Assembly (NCBI GenBank): GCA_018268895.1
Contig: JAFDVP010000001.1
Span: 930,001-994,000 of the forward strand
Source: Acidobacteriota bacterium
GTDB taxonomy: Bacteria > Acidobacteriota > Terriglobia > Terriglobales > Acidobacteriaceae
DNA: 64,000 nt
Direction of reading: 5' to 3'
The position numbers and the translations under genes were made by a program. The notes beneath the pieces are model-generated. The model worked only from the letters and a program-made list of their open reading frames with translations. It made no database searches and was not told the origin of the DNA. The stretch's first letter is position 1. Each line of letters begins with the position of its first letter. Of the stretch, positions 7,656-15,554 are shown piece by piece.

Positions 7656-8429
7656 CTACTGGCAGAAGGCGAGGAGGGCGAAGAGGAAGATCCAGAAGAC
7701 GCCCATGGCGTGCCAGTACCAGGCGGTGCAGTCGATCAGTATCTGGCGCGTCTCAAGCTGGCGCGAGGCGTAGAGGCCGGTGAGAGAGGCCAGCAGCGCG
7801 CCGATGCCGAGGAAGAGGTGGATGGCGTGGGTGTATGTGATGAGGTAGAAGAAGTGGCTTGATGGATTGGAGCTGAAGAAGACGTGCTGGATCGTCAACT
7901 GGTGCCAGGCGATGGCCTGCCCGATGAGGAAGAGCAGCCCCAGGAAGGTGGTCGCCACAAGCCAGGGGAGGACGCGCCGGGTGAGCGGTTTACCGATACC
8001 CAGCCACTCGTCCATGACGTCGGTCTCGCGGAACATGCTGCGCCTGGCCAATTCCATGGAGACGGAGCTGATCAGAAGGACGGCGGTGTTGAGCCAGAGG
8101 ATGGGCGGGATGGCCGTGGGCAGCCAGGAGTTGACGTAGCGGTTGTAGACGTCGATGTGGCTGGAGTGCTGGGCGACGAAGAAGGCACTGACGATGGCGA
8201 CGAAGAACATGAGGTCGCCTGCGAGAGCGAAGAAGAGTCCGAGGCGGGCTCGTCCGAGTTTTTCTCGGGGGCCACGGCGCCCCTGGGGGCGGTCGTTCCA
8301 GTTTTCGTTGTCGCCCCCGCCGCCGGTGCGTTTGTCGGTTGGCGGACGCCGGCCGTGGCCACCTTCATGATCATCGAGGCGGCGTTTTTTCTCGCGCTCG
8401 GTGTTGATGGGGGTGATGGTGGATGGCAT
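7656..8429 (-). CDS. Haem-copper cytochrome c oxidase subunit III
   Basis: Membrane subunit of an aa3/caa3-type terminal oxidase. The 257-residue protein starts with a charged, Gly/Arg/Asn-rich hydrophilic tail of about 65 residues. Five membrane segments follow: LGLFFALAGDLMFFVAIVSA, LWLNTAVLLISSVSMELA, WLVATTFLGLLFLIGQAIAW, YTHAIHLFLGIGALLASL and WHAMGVFWIFLFALLAF. The family marks are the THAIHLFLG helix and the ending in TAWYWHAMGVFWIFLF. Subunits I, II and IV are not in the window, so it is either an isolated copy or the 3' end of a set elsewhere. It is oriented away from the PHP phosphatase gene upstream, with a 100-base gap. Family call firm; partner oxidase unknown. Confidence 0.85.
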   Translation of the reverse strand: MPSTITPINTEREKKRRLDDHEGGHGRRPPTDKRTGGGGDNENWNDRPQGRRGPREKLGRARLGLFFALAGDLMFFVAIVSAFFVAQHSSHIDVYNRYVNSWLPTAIPPILWLNTAVLLISSVSMELARRSMFRETDVMDEWLGIGKPLTRRVLPWLVATTFLGLLFLIGQAIAWHQLTIQHVFFSSNPSSHFFYLITYTHAIHLFLGIGALLASLTGLYASRQLETRQILIDCTAWYWHAMGVFWIFLFALLAFCQ

Positions 8430-8529
8430 GGACGGCCTCTCGCAAGACGAAACGCGCTAAAGACAGCTTACTCCGGTTTGATGCTTTTGGCTCAAGGAGA
8501 GAGCGTCTTCGGCTTCATTCTGCGGGCGG

Positions 8530-9324
8530 TCAGCGGCGGAGGAGGCGCTGCCACCAGGATTTGCCGGGTTCCTGCTCGTCGTAGAGATGGAAGGGCTCGG
8601 GCTGGGGCGGCATGGCGTTGTTCATGAAGGCCGCCAGCGGGTTCGAGACGCAGAGGAGGTGCGCGTAGTCGGGTCCGTATTCTTCGGCGACAAAGTCGTG
8701 GGCGTCGCGCATTCTGGGAGGGCGCGAGGTGGTGTTGTGCGCGTCGGTGGCCAGGAAGTGGACCCAGCGTTTGGCGAGCAGATCGTGGGCCATCCGTTGC
8801 GCCTGCCGCCCCATGCGTCCCATGACCGAGCCCGCGGTGACCTGGACGAGCACGCCGCCACGGAGCCATTCGGCGATGCGCTGGGGCTCCTTCTGGAGGG
8901 TCGGGTTGCGCTCGGGATGGGTGAGGATGGGGGTCAGGCCTTCGATCTGCATCTGGTAGAAGGTCTCGGGGAGGCTGCGGGGGAGCGCGTAGTCGGGGAC
9001 CTCGACGAGGATGTAAATGCCGCCGTTGAGGGAGAAACGCGTGGGATCGTCGTGCGCCTGCTGGATGTTGTCGTAGGACATGTGGAAGTCGCAGCCGCGG
9101 CCGAGCTTGAGCTTCAAGCCTTCAGCGTCGATGCGATGTTGCAGTTCGGCGATCTTGGCGTCGATGGTTTCGGGAATGTACTGCCAACGATCGTTGGCGT
9201 GGGGGGTGCAGGCGATGTGGGTGATTCCGTCGGCTGCAGCGATGCGCGCCATCTCGAGCGAGGTTTCGAGGCTGGTTGCGCCGTCGTCCTGGTTCCAGAG
9301 CAGATGATGATGGATGTCGATCAT
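8530..9324 (-). CDS. PHP-type protein tyrosine phosphatase, CpsB/CapC/YwqE family
   Basis: Manganese-dependent phosphatase that removes phosphate from bacterial tyrosine kinases controlling capsule synthesis. The 264-residue protein has the PHP metal ligands in MIDIHHHLLWNQDDGA (His5, His7), THIACTPHAND, TPILTHPERNP and LATDAHN. The ATG at 9324 has GGAG upstream. A Wzc-like kinase lies 10 kb away (19093-21348) with a Tyr-rich tail, and is a plausible substrate. The phosphatase is not in the polysaccharide island itself, which is unusual because cpsB normally sits next to the kinase gene. It is followed 17 bases upstream by the end of purQ on the same strand. The family includes histidinol-phosphatase-like members, but length and motifs favour CpsB/YwqE. 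Confidence 0.85.
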   Translation of the reverse strand: MIDIHHHLLWNQDDGATSLETSLEMARIAAADGITHIACTPHANDRWQYIPETIDAKIAELQHRIDAEGLKLKLGRGCDFHMSYDNIQQAHDDPTRFSLNGGIYILVEVPDYALPRSLPETFYQMQIEGLTPILTHPERNPTLQKEPQRIAEWLRGGVLVQVTAGSVMGRMGRQAQRMAHDLLAKRWVHFLATDAHNTTSRPPRMRDAHDFVAEEYGPDYAHLLCVSNPLAAFMNNAMPPQPEPFHLYDEQEPGKSWWQRLLRR

Positions 9325-9341
9325 CGTGTTGGCTCCAGAGG

Positions 9342-10043
9342 TCAGCGGGCGGCTGAGGCGAGTGATACGGCTAGTGACTGGAAGAGCAGGAGGCCGTCGG
9401 CTGAGCCGAGAAGAGACTCGCTGGAGCGGTCCGGGTGCGGCATCATGCCGAGGACGTTGCGGCCCTCGCTGAGAATGCCGGCGATGTTTTCAAGCGAGCC
9501 GTTGGGGTTGGCCTGCGGTGTGATCGCGCCCTCGGGAGTGGCGTAGCGGAAGGCGATGCGGTCTTCGGCCTTCAACTTCGCGAGCGTGCCGGCGTCGCAG
9601 AAGTAGTTACCCTCCATGTGGCCGATGGGCATCTGGAGGACGCGGCCTTTTTCGAGGCCGTGGGTAAAAGGTGAGTCTGTCGTCTCGGTGCGCAGGTGGA
9701 CCTGCTTGCAGATGTAGTTCTGGCCGGCGTTGCGCATGAGCGCGCCGGGCAGGAGGCCGGACTCGCAGAGGATCTGGAAGCCGTTGCAGATTCCCATGAC
9801 GAGGCCCCCGTTGCGGGCGAACTTCTGGACGGACTGCATGACCGGGGCGAACCTGGCGATGGCCCCGGTGCGGAGGTAGTCGCCGTAGGCGAAGCCGCCG
9901 GGAACGAGGATGGCGTCGCAGTTCTGGAGGTCTTCGGAGGCGTGCCAGAGGAAGGTCACGGGCTGCTCGACGAGGTTCTCGATGACGTTGTAGGTGTCGT
10001 GATCGCAGTTGGAACCGGGGAAGACGAGGACGCCGAATTTCAT
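9342..10043 (-). CDS. purQ: Phosphoribosylformylglycinamidine synthase subunit I (glutaminase)
   Basis: Releases ammonia from glutamine for FGAM synthetase (PurL) in purine synthesis, acting with PurS. The 233-residue class I amidotransferase starts [16 protein letters not shown]. It has the oxyanion loop [12 protein letters not shown], the nucleophile Cys86 in [10 protein letters not shown], and the His-Glu end in [10 protein letters not shown]. The length is typical of the stand-alone PurQ form. ATG at 10043. purL and purS are not in the window. It is divergent from the AI-2E-like gene, about 50 bases apart, so promoters for both must share that gap. Confidence 0.95.
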   Translation of the reverse strand: MKFGVLVFPGSNCDHDTYNVIENLVEQPVTFLWHASEDLQNCDAILVPGGFAYGDYLRTGAIARFAPVMQSVQKFARNGGLVMGICNGFQILCESGLLPGALMRNAGQNYICKQVHLRTETTDSPFTHGLEKGRVLQMPIGHMEGNYFCDAGTLAKLKAEDRIAFRYATPEGAITPQANPNGSLENIAGILSEGRNVLGMMPHPDRSSESLLGSADGLLLFQSLAVSLASAAR

Positions 10044-10098
10044 GGGTTAAGGATAGCATTCATGGAAGGGCGTTCCGATAGCGCGAAGGCTGGTGGAT

Positions 10099-10596
10099 AT
10101 GGCAGCAGGCAATACTCCCGGAGCACATCTGAAGACGGCGGGCCGCGCGCTGGTGGACTGGTGGCGGGCGGCGACGCTGGATGCGCTGATTGTGGGAGTG
10201 CTGTGGCTGATCGGGCTGGAGTTGATCCGCGTACCGCTGGCGCCGATGTGGGCGCTGCTTGGGGCGATGCTGCAGATTATTCCGGTGTACGGAAGTATGC
10301 TGGCGCTGGTGGGGCCGGTGCTGTCGGTCGCCTTCAAAGGATCAGATGATTGGTGGAGGCTTGGGTTGGTGTTGGGACTCTATGGCCTGATCGTTGCTCT
10401 TGAAGGACTGGTGATCGCGCCGTATGTGCTGCATCGTACGACGAAGGTGCCGTGGTGGGCGGCGCTGGTGGGGCCGATTGTGCTGGGGATTGTGATTCCG
10501 TTTTGGGGAGTGCTGCTGGCTCCTCCGCTGCTGGCGGTTGTGTTTGCGTTTCGCAATCGCGCTCAGCCGAAGCCGCCTCATGCTCCTGGGTCTTGA
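10099..10596 (+). CDS. Half-length AI-2E transporter (PerM)-like membrane protein
   Basis: About 165 residues with four membrane segments: LDALIVGVLWLIGLELIRVP, PMWALLGAMLQIIPVYGSML, LGLVLGLYGLIVALEGLVIA and LVGPIVLGIVIPFWGVLLAP. The order matches the C-terminal half of the AI-2E/PerM family: a conserved IP-x-yGs turn, an E-g-l-v-i-a-P helix and a final G-f-w-G-v-l-l-a-P-P-l segment. Full family members have about 340-370 residues, so the N-terminal half is missing. ATG at 10099 and an in-frame GTG at 10093 are both possible. The reading frame is otherwise intact, so it may be a genuine short paralogue or a decayed fragment that retains its frame. No function can be assigned. Confidence 0.6.
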   Translation: MAAGNTPGAHLKTAGRALVDWWRAATLDALIVGVLWLIGLELIRVPLAPMWALLGAMLQIIPVYGSMLALVGPVLSVAFKGSDDWWRLGLVLGLYGLIVALEGLVIAPYVLHRTTKVPWWAALVGPIVLGIVIPFWGVLLAPPLLAVVFAFRNRAQPKPPHAPGS

Positions 10597-10610
10597 AATG
10601 GTGATGAGTT

Positions 10611-10685
10611 CTCGAGGCATACCCCAGGGCTAAAGCCCCTTTCTTCTTTGGCGAGGATGAGACCCGAGGCTGAAGCCTCGGGCTA
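10611..10685. repeat. Intergenic hairpin repeat after the AI-2E-like gene
   Basis: Holds CGAGGCATACCCCAGGGCTA with its AGGGCT/AGCCCC stem, then a perfect hairpin CCCGAGGC-tgaa-GCCTCGGG (10663-10682). The opening CGAGG..CATACCCCA recurs in the leader at 43625-43640. No gene is visible in 10597-10927; the stretch is built of this and the two elements below. Confidence 0.6.
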
Positions 10686-10693
10686 CCTGGAAG

Positions 10694-10756
10694 CGGATCG
10701 CGCTCTCGCGCGATGGCCCACATCTGGCGAGAGGCCGCTGGATATGGGGCACCCGG
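10694..10756. repeat. REP-like element, type A, divergent copy
   Basis: Hairpin ATCGCGC/GCGCGAT, then CCCACATCTGGCGAGAGGCC and the tail ATGGGGCACCCG at 10744-10755. Same architecture as 5011-5075 with a diverged stem. Confidence 0.7.
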
Positions 10757-10861
10757 CACTCGACTTGGCACCATGTTCGCGACGGGTTTTCGTAACGAGT
10801 TGGAGGCTCAGCGTAGCGCGATTCTTAGCAGAAACAAGTACAGTTCGAGCTTCACTCGAAT

Positions 10862-10901
10862 ACCCACCTTAGTCACTGCGTGGCGAAGATGGGGCACCCG
10901 A
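10862..10901. repeat. REP-like element, type B
   Basis: CCCACCTTAGTCACTGCGTG followed by GCGAAGATGGGGCACCCG; tail at 10889-10900. It lies just downstream of the ABC permease stop codon (10928). Confidence 0.7.
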
Positions 10902-10927
10902 TTTTTGAGCGGGAAACTTCGAGATCC

Positions 10928-12733
10928 TCAGGCACCGAGTTTGTAGCGGGTCTCGGCGAGGCGGTAGAGCGGGCGCCAGACGAGGCGGTTGATGGTGACA
11001 ACCATCATGGCCATGACGATGGTGGCGAGCAGAAGGATCTGGAACTGGCCGCTGTCGGTGGCGGCGCTGATGACGGCGCCGAGGCCGATCGTCTCGAGGG
11101 TCTGGTTCTTGAGGTGAAAGTACTCGGCGATGATGCTTGCGTTCCACGCGCCCCCGGATGCCGTGACGAGGCCGGTGACGAGGTAGGGGAAGATGCCCGG
11201 CAGGATGACGGTGCGCCAGCGCTGGGCGCGAGGGAAACGGAAGAGCTCCGCGACCTCGCGCAGGTCGGAGGGGATGGCCATGGCCCCGGCGATGACGTTG
11301 AACAGGATGTACCACTGTGTGCCGAGCATCATCAGCGCGATGGAGCCGACGCCGAGGCCTCCGCCCATCTGGACGAGGGCAAGGAGGATGACGGGGAAGA
11401 GCGCGGTTGCGGGCACCGAGGCGGCGATCTGCGCCAGGGGTTGCGCGATGCGCGCGAGGCGCGGGTGAAAGCCGATGGCTACGCCGACGGGGATGGTCCA
11501 CGCCGAGGCGAGCAGCAGGGCAACGTTGACGCGGAGGAAGGTGGCGAGGGCTCCTTTCATGATCTGGCCGAACTGGCTCCAGGCGATCTGGCGCAGAAGC
11601 TGAAGCGCGTGGAAGGCAGCGTAGAGAATGGCGGCGGCGATCAGAACGAGGACGGCTCCGCGGAGGATATTGACGAGCCGTTCGTTGCGATTCGCTTCGG
11701 GCTCGGCGGTAACGGTTTGTGCGGCGAGGCGCCGACGCTCGAAGGCCGATCTTCGATTGCTGTCGACGCGGCGGTAGAAGGCTTCGGCGAGGGGGTCGAC
11801 GGTGTGTTTGCGAAGGGCGCGGATGCCTTGCGAGTGTTGCACCAGGTGCAGCAGCGGCGAGTTGATACGCGAGGTGGTCTCGATCTGCTCGAACTTGAAC
11901 TTGTCGCTCCAGGCGATGATGGGACGCCAGATGATCTGGTCGGTCGCGACGATGATGGCGATCATCGTTGCCAGTCCCCAGGCGATGGCGGAGAAGTCGC
12001 CTTTGCTGGCGGCGGTCTGCAGATAGGAACCGAGGCCGGGCAGGCGGAAGTCGCGCGTGCCGAGGACGAACATCTCGCAGGCCATGAGGAAGAACCAACC
12101 TCCGGCGACGGAGACCATGGAGTTCCAGACGAGTCCGATGGCGGCGTAGGGCAGCTCGAGCGAGAAGAGGCGCTGCCAGCGGGAGAACTTGTAGATGGTG
12201 GCTGCTTCGCCAAGCTCGCGCGGGATGCTCTTGAGCGAGGAGTAGAAGCTGAAGGCCATGTTCCAGACCTGGCCGGTGAAGATGAGCAGGATCGCTCCCA
12301 TCTCCACGCCGATCTGGCGCGTGGGAAAGAGCGCGACCATCGCGAGCATGACGCCGGGCAGGAAGCTGAGCACGGGGATCGATTGCAGGATGTCGAGTCC
12401 GGCGATCATCAACGCTTCGATACGGCGGTTGTATGCGGCGATGTATCCGTAGGCGATGGCGAAGACCAGCGAGAGCAGGTAGGCCAGGCCGATGCGCACG
12501 ACGGAGTAGAAGGCGTAGCGCGGCAGGGCGCGCGGGCTGAGCGAGATGGTGATCTCTGGGACGGCGTGGCCGAACCAGTACTGCGCGAGCTGGACGACGC
12601 CATAGAAGCAGGCGAGGCCGATGCCGGCGACGCAGAGGTCGAGCACGACAGGCCAGCTTCGGCGGAGGACCTGCGCGCGGGCCAGCGTCTCGCGCCCCCG
12701 GACGTAGCTGAAACTGTCCGGAAGCCGGATCAT
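10928..12733 (-). CDS. ABC importer permease with two tandem permease domains (NitT/TauT-like)
   Basis: Inner-membrane permease of 601 residues, about twice the usual length because two BPD_transp_1 modules are fused. The EAA-type loop appears twice, once as GEAATIYKFSRWQR near the middle of the first half and again as REVAELFRFPRAQRWRTV in the second. Each is flanked by membrane helices (for example AMVALFPTRQIGVEMGAILL and LLLATIVMAMMVVTINRLVW). The 3' gene order is ATPase then permease, overlapping by 4 bases (ATGA at 12730). One polypeptide can thus supply both transmembrane halves. No periplasmic binding protein lies nearby, so the substrate (nitrate, sulfonate, bicarbonate or similar by family) cannot be named. 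Confidence 0.85.
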   Translation of the reverse strand: MIRLPDSFSYVRGRETLARAQVLRRSWPVVLDLCVAGIGLACFYGVVQLAQYWFGHAVPEITISLSPRALPRYAFYSVVRIGLAYLLSLVFAIAYGYIAAYNRRIEALMIAGLDILQSIPVLSFLPGVMLAMVALFPTRQIGVEMGAILLIFTGQVWNMAFSFYSSLKSIPRELGEAATIYKFSRWQRLFSLELPYAAIGLVWNSMVSVAGGWFFLMACEMFVLGTRDFRLPGLGSYLQTAASKGDFSAIAWGLATMIAIIVATDQIIWRPIIAWSDKFKFEQIETTSRINSPLLHLVQHSQGIRALRKHTVDPLAEAFYRRVDSNRRSAFERRRLAAQTVTAEPEANRNERLVNILRGAVLVLIAAAILYAAFHALQLLRQIAWSQFGQIMKGALATFLRVNVALLLASAWTIPVGVAIGFHPRLARIAQPLAQIAASVPATALFPVILLALVQMGGGLGVGSIALMMLGTQWYILFNVIAGAMAIPSDLREVAELFRFPRAQRWRTVILPGIFPYLVTGLVTASGGAWNASIIAEYFHLKNQTLETIGLGAVISAATDSGQFQILLLATIVMAMMVVTINRLVWRPLYRLAETRYKLGA

Positions 12734-14076
12734 GCGTCGATCTCCGCGCCGGTGGCGGTGTCCTGGTGTAGCACCTCGGGCTGAATGAAGCGGCGGCGCG
12801 AGGCGTCGAAATCGAAGATCTCGGCATAGCGGCCCCAGTTGATGGCGGTCTCGAGCTGGCGCAGGGTCTCGTCCTCGCTGAACTGCTCGTCGAGCACGTC
12901 GTGGAAGAACTCCTCGGAGACGCTCTTGTCGCTCTTGGCCTCGATGGCGCGAACGATCTGGCGGAGGAGAAGGACGTTCTCGATGGCCGCGGTACGGAAG
13001 AGCTCCTTCTGGCGAAGGATCTCGGAGTTGGCGTATTCAGCGCCGAGGGGCGTGATGAGGGCGTCGCCTTCAGTTACGGTAAGGAAACCGAGGAGCTGGG
13101 CGGCGTCGACGATGGGGAGCAGGTCGTCGATCTCGAAGGCGAGGTCGTCGGCGAGTTTATAGATGTCGTCGCGACCGTTGTGGTCGACGAGCAGCTCGAG
13201 CAGGCCGGCGATTCCGCCGGGACGCGCGTGCGGCAGCATCTGGTATTGCATGTGGCGCTGGTCGCGGACCTTCTTTCCGGTCGCGGTCTGGGGCAGCGCC
13301 GGGGGCTGCGCGTCGGGCTGGGTGAGCACCTTGTAGATGTAGTCGACGAGCTGGGTGAAGGCGCTGGCCTTGCGTTCGCGCGGGTGTGCGAGCGAGACGC
13401 GGAAGTCGGTGCGGACGTGGCCGGGGTTGCGGCCAAGCACGATGATGCGGTCGGCGAGCAGCACGGCCTCTTCGATGTTGTGGGTGACGATGAAGATGGC
13501 GCGCGTGGGAATGGTCTTGTTGTGCCACAGCTCGAGGAGCTCGGAGCGCAGGTTCTCGGCAGTGAGGACGTCGAGGGCAGAGAAGGGCTCGTCCATGAAG
13601 AGGACCTCGGGCTCGACGACGAGGGCGCGAGCGAAGCCGACGCGCTGACGCATGCCGCCGGAGAGCTCCTTGGGGTAGGCGGCCTGGAAGCCGTCGAGGC
13701 CGACGGTGTCGAGGATCTTCATGGCGCGCTTGCGGCGCTCGGCGGGCTCCATGCCCTGGGCCTTGAGCGGCGCCTCGACGTTTTCAAAGACGGTGAGCCA
13801 GGGGAAGAGCGCGAAGCTCTGGAAGACGATGGAGACGTTGACGTCGGCGGTCTGAATGGGACGATCATGCCAGTAGACGGTCCCGGCGGAGGGTTTGGAG
13901 AGACCGGTGAGCATCCGCATGAGGGTCGACTTGCCGGAACCCGAAGGACCGAGCAGGGCCACGATCTCGCCTTCACCGATGGAGAGGTCGGTGGGCGAGA
14001 TGACCTGAATACGGTTCTCGCTGGGTTGCGCGTAATATTTCTCAACCCGTTCGGCGCGTATGATCACATGCTGCAT
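12730..14076 (-). CDS. ABC importer ATPase with C-terminal AAA-associated domain
   Basis: Cytoplasmic ATPase driving the tandem permease encoded next. The 448-residue protein carries Walker A GPSGSGKST (43-51), signature LSGGMRQR, Walker B EVLFMDEPFSALD and the switch histidine in IFIVTHN, as in SsuB/TauB/NrtD proteins. After about residue 290 an additional 150-residue domain (GGIAGLLELLVDHNGRDDIY and onward) matches the AAA-associated C-terminal family found on a subset of nitrate/sulfonate-type ATPases; its role is unknown and presumed regulatory. The start is ATG at 14076; the stop overlaps the permease start. The C-terminal domain may sense the substrate or PII-like input; that is speculation. 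Confidence 0.87.
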   Translation of the reverse strand: MQHVIIRAERVEKYYAQPSENRIQVISPTDLSIGEGEIVALLGPSGSGKSTLMRMLTGLSKPSAGTVYWHDRPIQTADVNVSIVFQSFALFPWLTVFENVEAPLKAQGMEPAERRKRAMKILDTVGLDGFQAAYPKELSGGMRQRVGFARALVVEPEVLFMDEPFSALDVLTAENLRSELLELWHNKTIPTRAIFIVTHNIEEAVLLADRIIVLGRNPGHVRTDFRVSLAHPRERKASAFTQLVDYIYKVLTQPDAQPPALPQTATGKKVRDQRHMQYQMLPHARPGGIAGLLELLVDHNGRDDIYKLADDLAFEIDDLLPIVDAAQLLGFLTVTEGDALITPLGAEYANSEILRQKELFRTAAIENVLLLRQIVRAIEAKSDKSVSEEFFHDVLDEQFSEDETLRQLETAINWGRYAEIFDFDASRRRFIQPEVLHQDTATGAEIDA

Positions 14077-14240
14077 GGCAAGCCTGAGTTTATGTGCTTA
14101 GAATGTAACGGTTGCAGGGAGTTGCTGGTCTCGATCCTTAGGCCCAGCGTATCATTAGTTTATAAGACTTTGGTAAAGCGACGTACGTGGATCGCATTGC
14201 AATGAGCTATTAAATGATTCAAGCGAGGAAATGACCGAGT

Positions 14241-14621
14241 ATGCCAGAGATGCCGTCCACGTCTGCCAGGCCGAAGGTACTTGTTGCCGACGACGAGCAG
14301 GTGATTGCAAACACACTTGCCATTATTTTAAACCAGGCAGGATTTGAGGCGCGAGCTGTGTTCAGCGGAGAAAAGGCCGTAGAGCTGCTCGACAGCTTTC
14401 AGCCCGACATGCTGATCAGCGATGTCATTATGACGGGGATGACTGGGATCGAGGCAGCGATCGTTACGCGCTCCCGTTTGCCGAAGTGCAAGATTCTTCT
14501 GTTCTCCGGTCAGGCTGCGACGGCTGATTTGTTGGAGAAGGCCCGCGAGCAGGGTCATGAGTTTGAGATTCTGGCCAAGCCGGTTCATCCGACAGATCTG
14601 CTGGCGAAGTTGCGGGGATAA
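14241..14621 (+). CDS. Stand-alone response-regulator receiver protein
   Basis: A 126-residue CheY-like protein with only a receiver domain: acidic pair Asp17-Asp18 in VLVADDEQ, phospho-acceptor Asp61 in LISDVIM, Ser89 at the Thr/Ser position (LLFSGQ) and Lys113 in LAKPVH. There is no output domain, so it must work by protein contact or in a phosphorelay. No histidine kinase gene is nearby. It is divergent from the ABC importer, with a 164-base intergenic region. A structured repeat block follows it. The family call is secure; the pathway is unknown. Confidence 0.9.
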   Translation: MPEMPSTSARPKVLVADDEQVIANTLAIILNQAGFEARAVFSGEKAVELLDSFQPDMLISDVIMTGMTGIEAAIVTRSRLPKCKILLFSGQAATADLLEKAREQGHEFEILAKPVHPTDLLAKLRG

Positions 14622-14646
14622 AGCTGTAGAGCGGGCTTTCAGCGTC

Positions 14647-14775
14647 TGTGTGAGAACTGGGGTAAATCGATCGGGCTTCAGCCCTCTCAGTTCTCGGTGT
14701 TCTGTCCATGGGGCTTCGCCCCATGCTGGTATAGCACGCGCCGTTGGCGCTGAAGGTTTTGCTGGTTCTCACACA
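14647..14775. repeat. Structured intergenic repeat (copy A) bounded by an 11-bp inverted repeat
   Basis: TGTGTGAGAAC at 14647-14657 is inverted at 14765-14775. The interior (14672-14756) has GGGCTTCAGCCC, GGGGCTTCGCCCC and a GCGCC-gtt-GGCGC stem, and is related to 14781-14868 and 23987-24073. The whole 14622-14931 stretch contains no gene that I can see. Confidence 0.6.
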
Positions 14776-14780
14776 ATCTC

Positions 14781-14868
14781 TTTCAGCCCCCGGTATCGTC
14801 CGCGTTGGACCCAAACCTGGGGCTGCTCCTCAGGCTGGTAGAGTACGGGTCTTCGGCCCTTGAAAGCA
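14781..14868. repeat. Structured intergenic repeat (copy B)
   Basis: TTTCAGCCCCCGGTATCGTC, then CAGGCTGGTAGAGTACGGG and TCTTCGGCCCTTGAAAGC. Same order of blocks as the copies at 14672 and 23987. Confidence 0.6.
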
Positions 14869-14931
14869 TCTGCGACATCTTTGTGAAGACAGTTATCGTC
14901 CGAAATTCGCAGCTGCAAATGAAATTGCTCG

Positions 14932-15528
14932 TTAGGACGGTGAGTGTCGCTTGCGGTCTTTGATCTTGACTGCGGGTGAGCCGGCGTAGACGGTCCAGGC
15001 TTCGAGGTTGCGGGTTGCGACGGAGGCGAGGCCGAGCACTGCACCCTCGGCAACGTTGACTCCGGGAGCTACGGAGGCGCGTGCGCAGATCCAGGCGTAG
15101 GGCCCGAGCGTCATGCGGTAGGCGATCAGGGGAAAAGCGGGATCGTCGTAGTCGTGGGTTGCTCCGCAGAGATAGGCACTTTGGGAGAGGATGACATGAG
15201 AGCCGAGTTCGATGGGAGCTGGGTTGTAGATCTCTGCGCCATCGGCGGCAGTCACTTGATTGGCGCAGATGAGGTTCCACGGAGCCCATATTTTTGATCC
15301 GGGGTAGAAGTGGCAATCGGGGCCCATGGTTGCGCCAAAGAGACGAAGCAGCTTGGAGCGCCAGGCATGGAATGGCCGGGGCGAAAAGCGATAGAACAGC
15401 AGCCAGCAGATATTCCAGGTCAGTCGCAGGAGACGGTTAGCCAGTGAGAATGCAGGGCGGAGATAAGGGTCTGCTGCCGTCTGTGCGGAGATGTGTTCGG
15501 CCGCGTTGTAATGAATTGGTCTGGGCAT
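14932..15528 (-). CDS. WcaF-like O-acetyltransferase, left-handed beta-helix family
   Basis: Probably adds acetyl groups to an exopolysaccharide repeat unit, using acetyl-CoA. Of 198 residues, the N-terminal 60 contain a short hydrophobic helix (LTWNICWLLFYRFSP). The rest is a hexapeptide-repeat beta-helix (GPDCHFYPGSKIWAPWNLIC, ELGSHVILSQSAYLCGA) with the catalytic-type His in GATHDYDDP. It ends YAGSPAVKIKDRK, typical of maltose/colanic acid acetyltransferases. The start is ATG at 15528. The frame is open further upstream, but that part lies inside the neighbouring glycosyltransferase and has no similarity. It is the last gene of the polysaccharide operon (kinase, exporter, two glycosyltransferases, this gene). 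The acceptor sugar is unknown. Confidence 0.83.
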   Translation of the reverse strand: MPRPIHYNAAEHISAQTAADPYLRPAFSLANRLLRLTWNICWLLFYRFSPRPFHAWRSKLLRLFGATMGPDCHFYPGSKIWAPWNLICANQVTAADGAEIYNPAPIELGSHVILSQSAYLCGATHDYDDPAFPLIAYRMTLGPYAWICARASVAPGVNVAEGAVLGLASVATRNLEAWTVYAGSPAVKIKDRKRHSPS

Positions 15529-15554
15529 ATTGGAGCGGTTCAGGTCAAAGTTGG

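Noticed and set aside
10869..12827. 652-codon minus-strand frame overlapping the permease
   Set aside because: Out-of-frame reading of the permease; extremely Arg/Pro-rich and without membrane segments, while the other frame has clear EAA loops.
14622..14931. CRISPR-like array
   Set aside because: Two imperfect, structured copies of about 85-90 bases without equal repeats or spacers; no cas genes.
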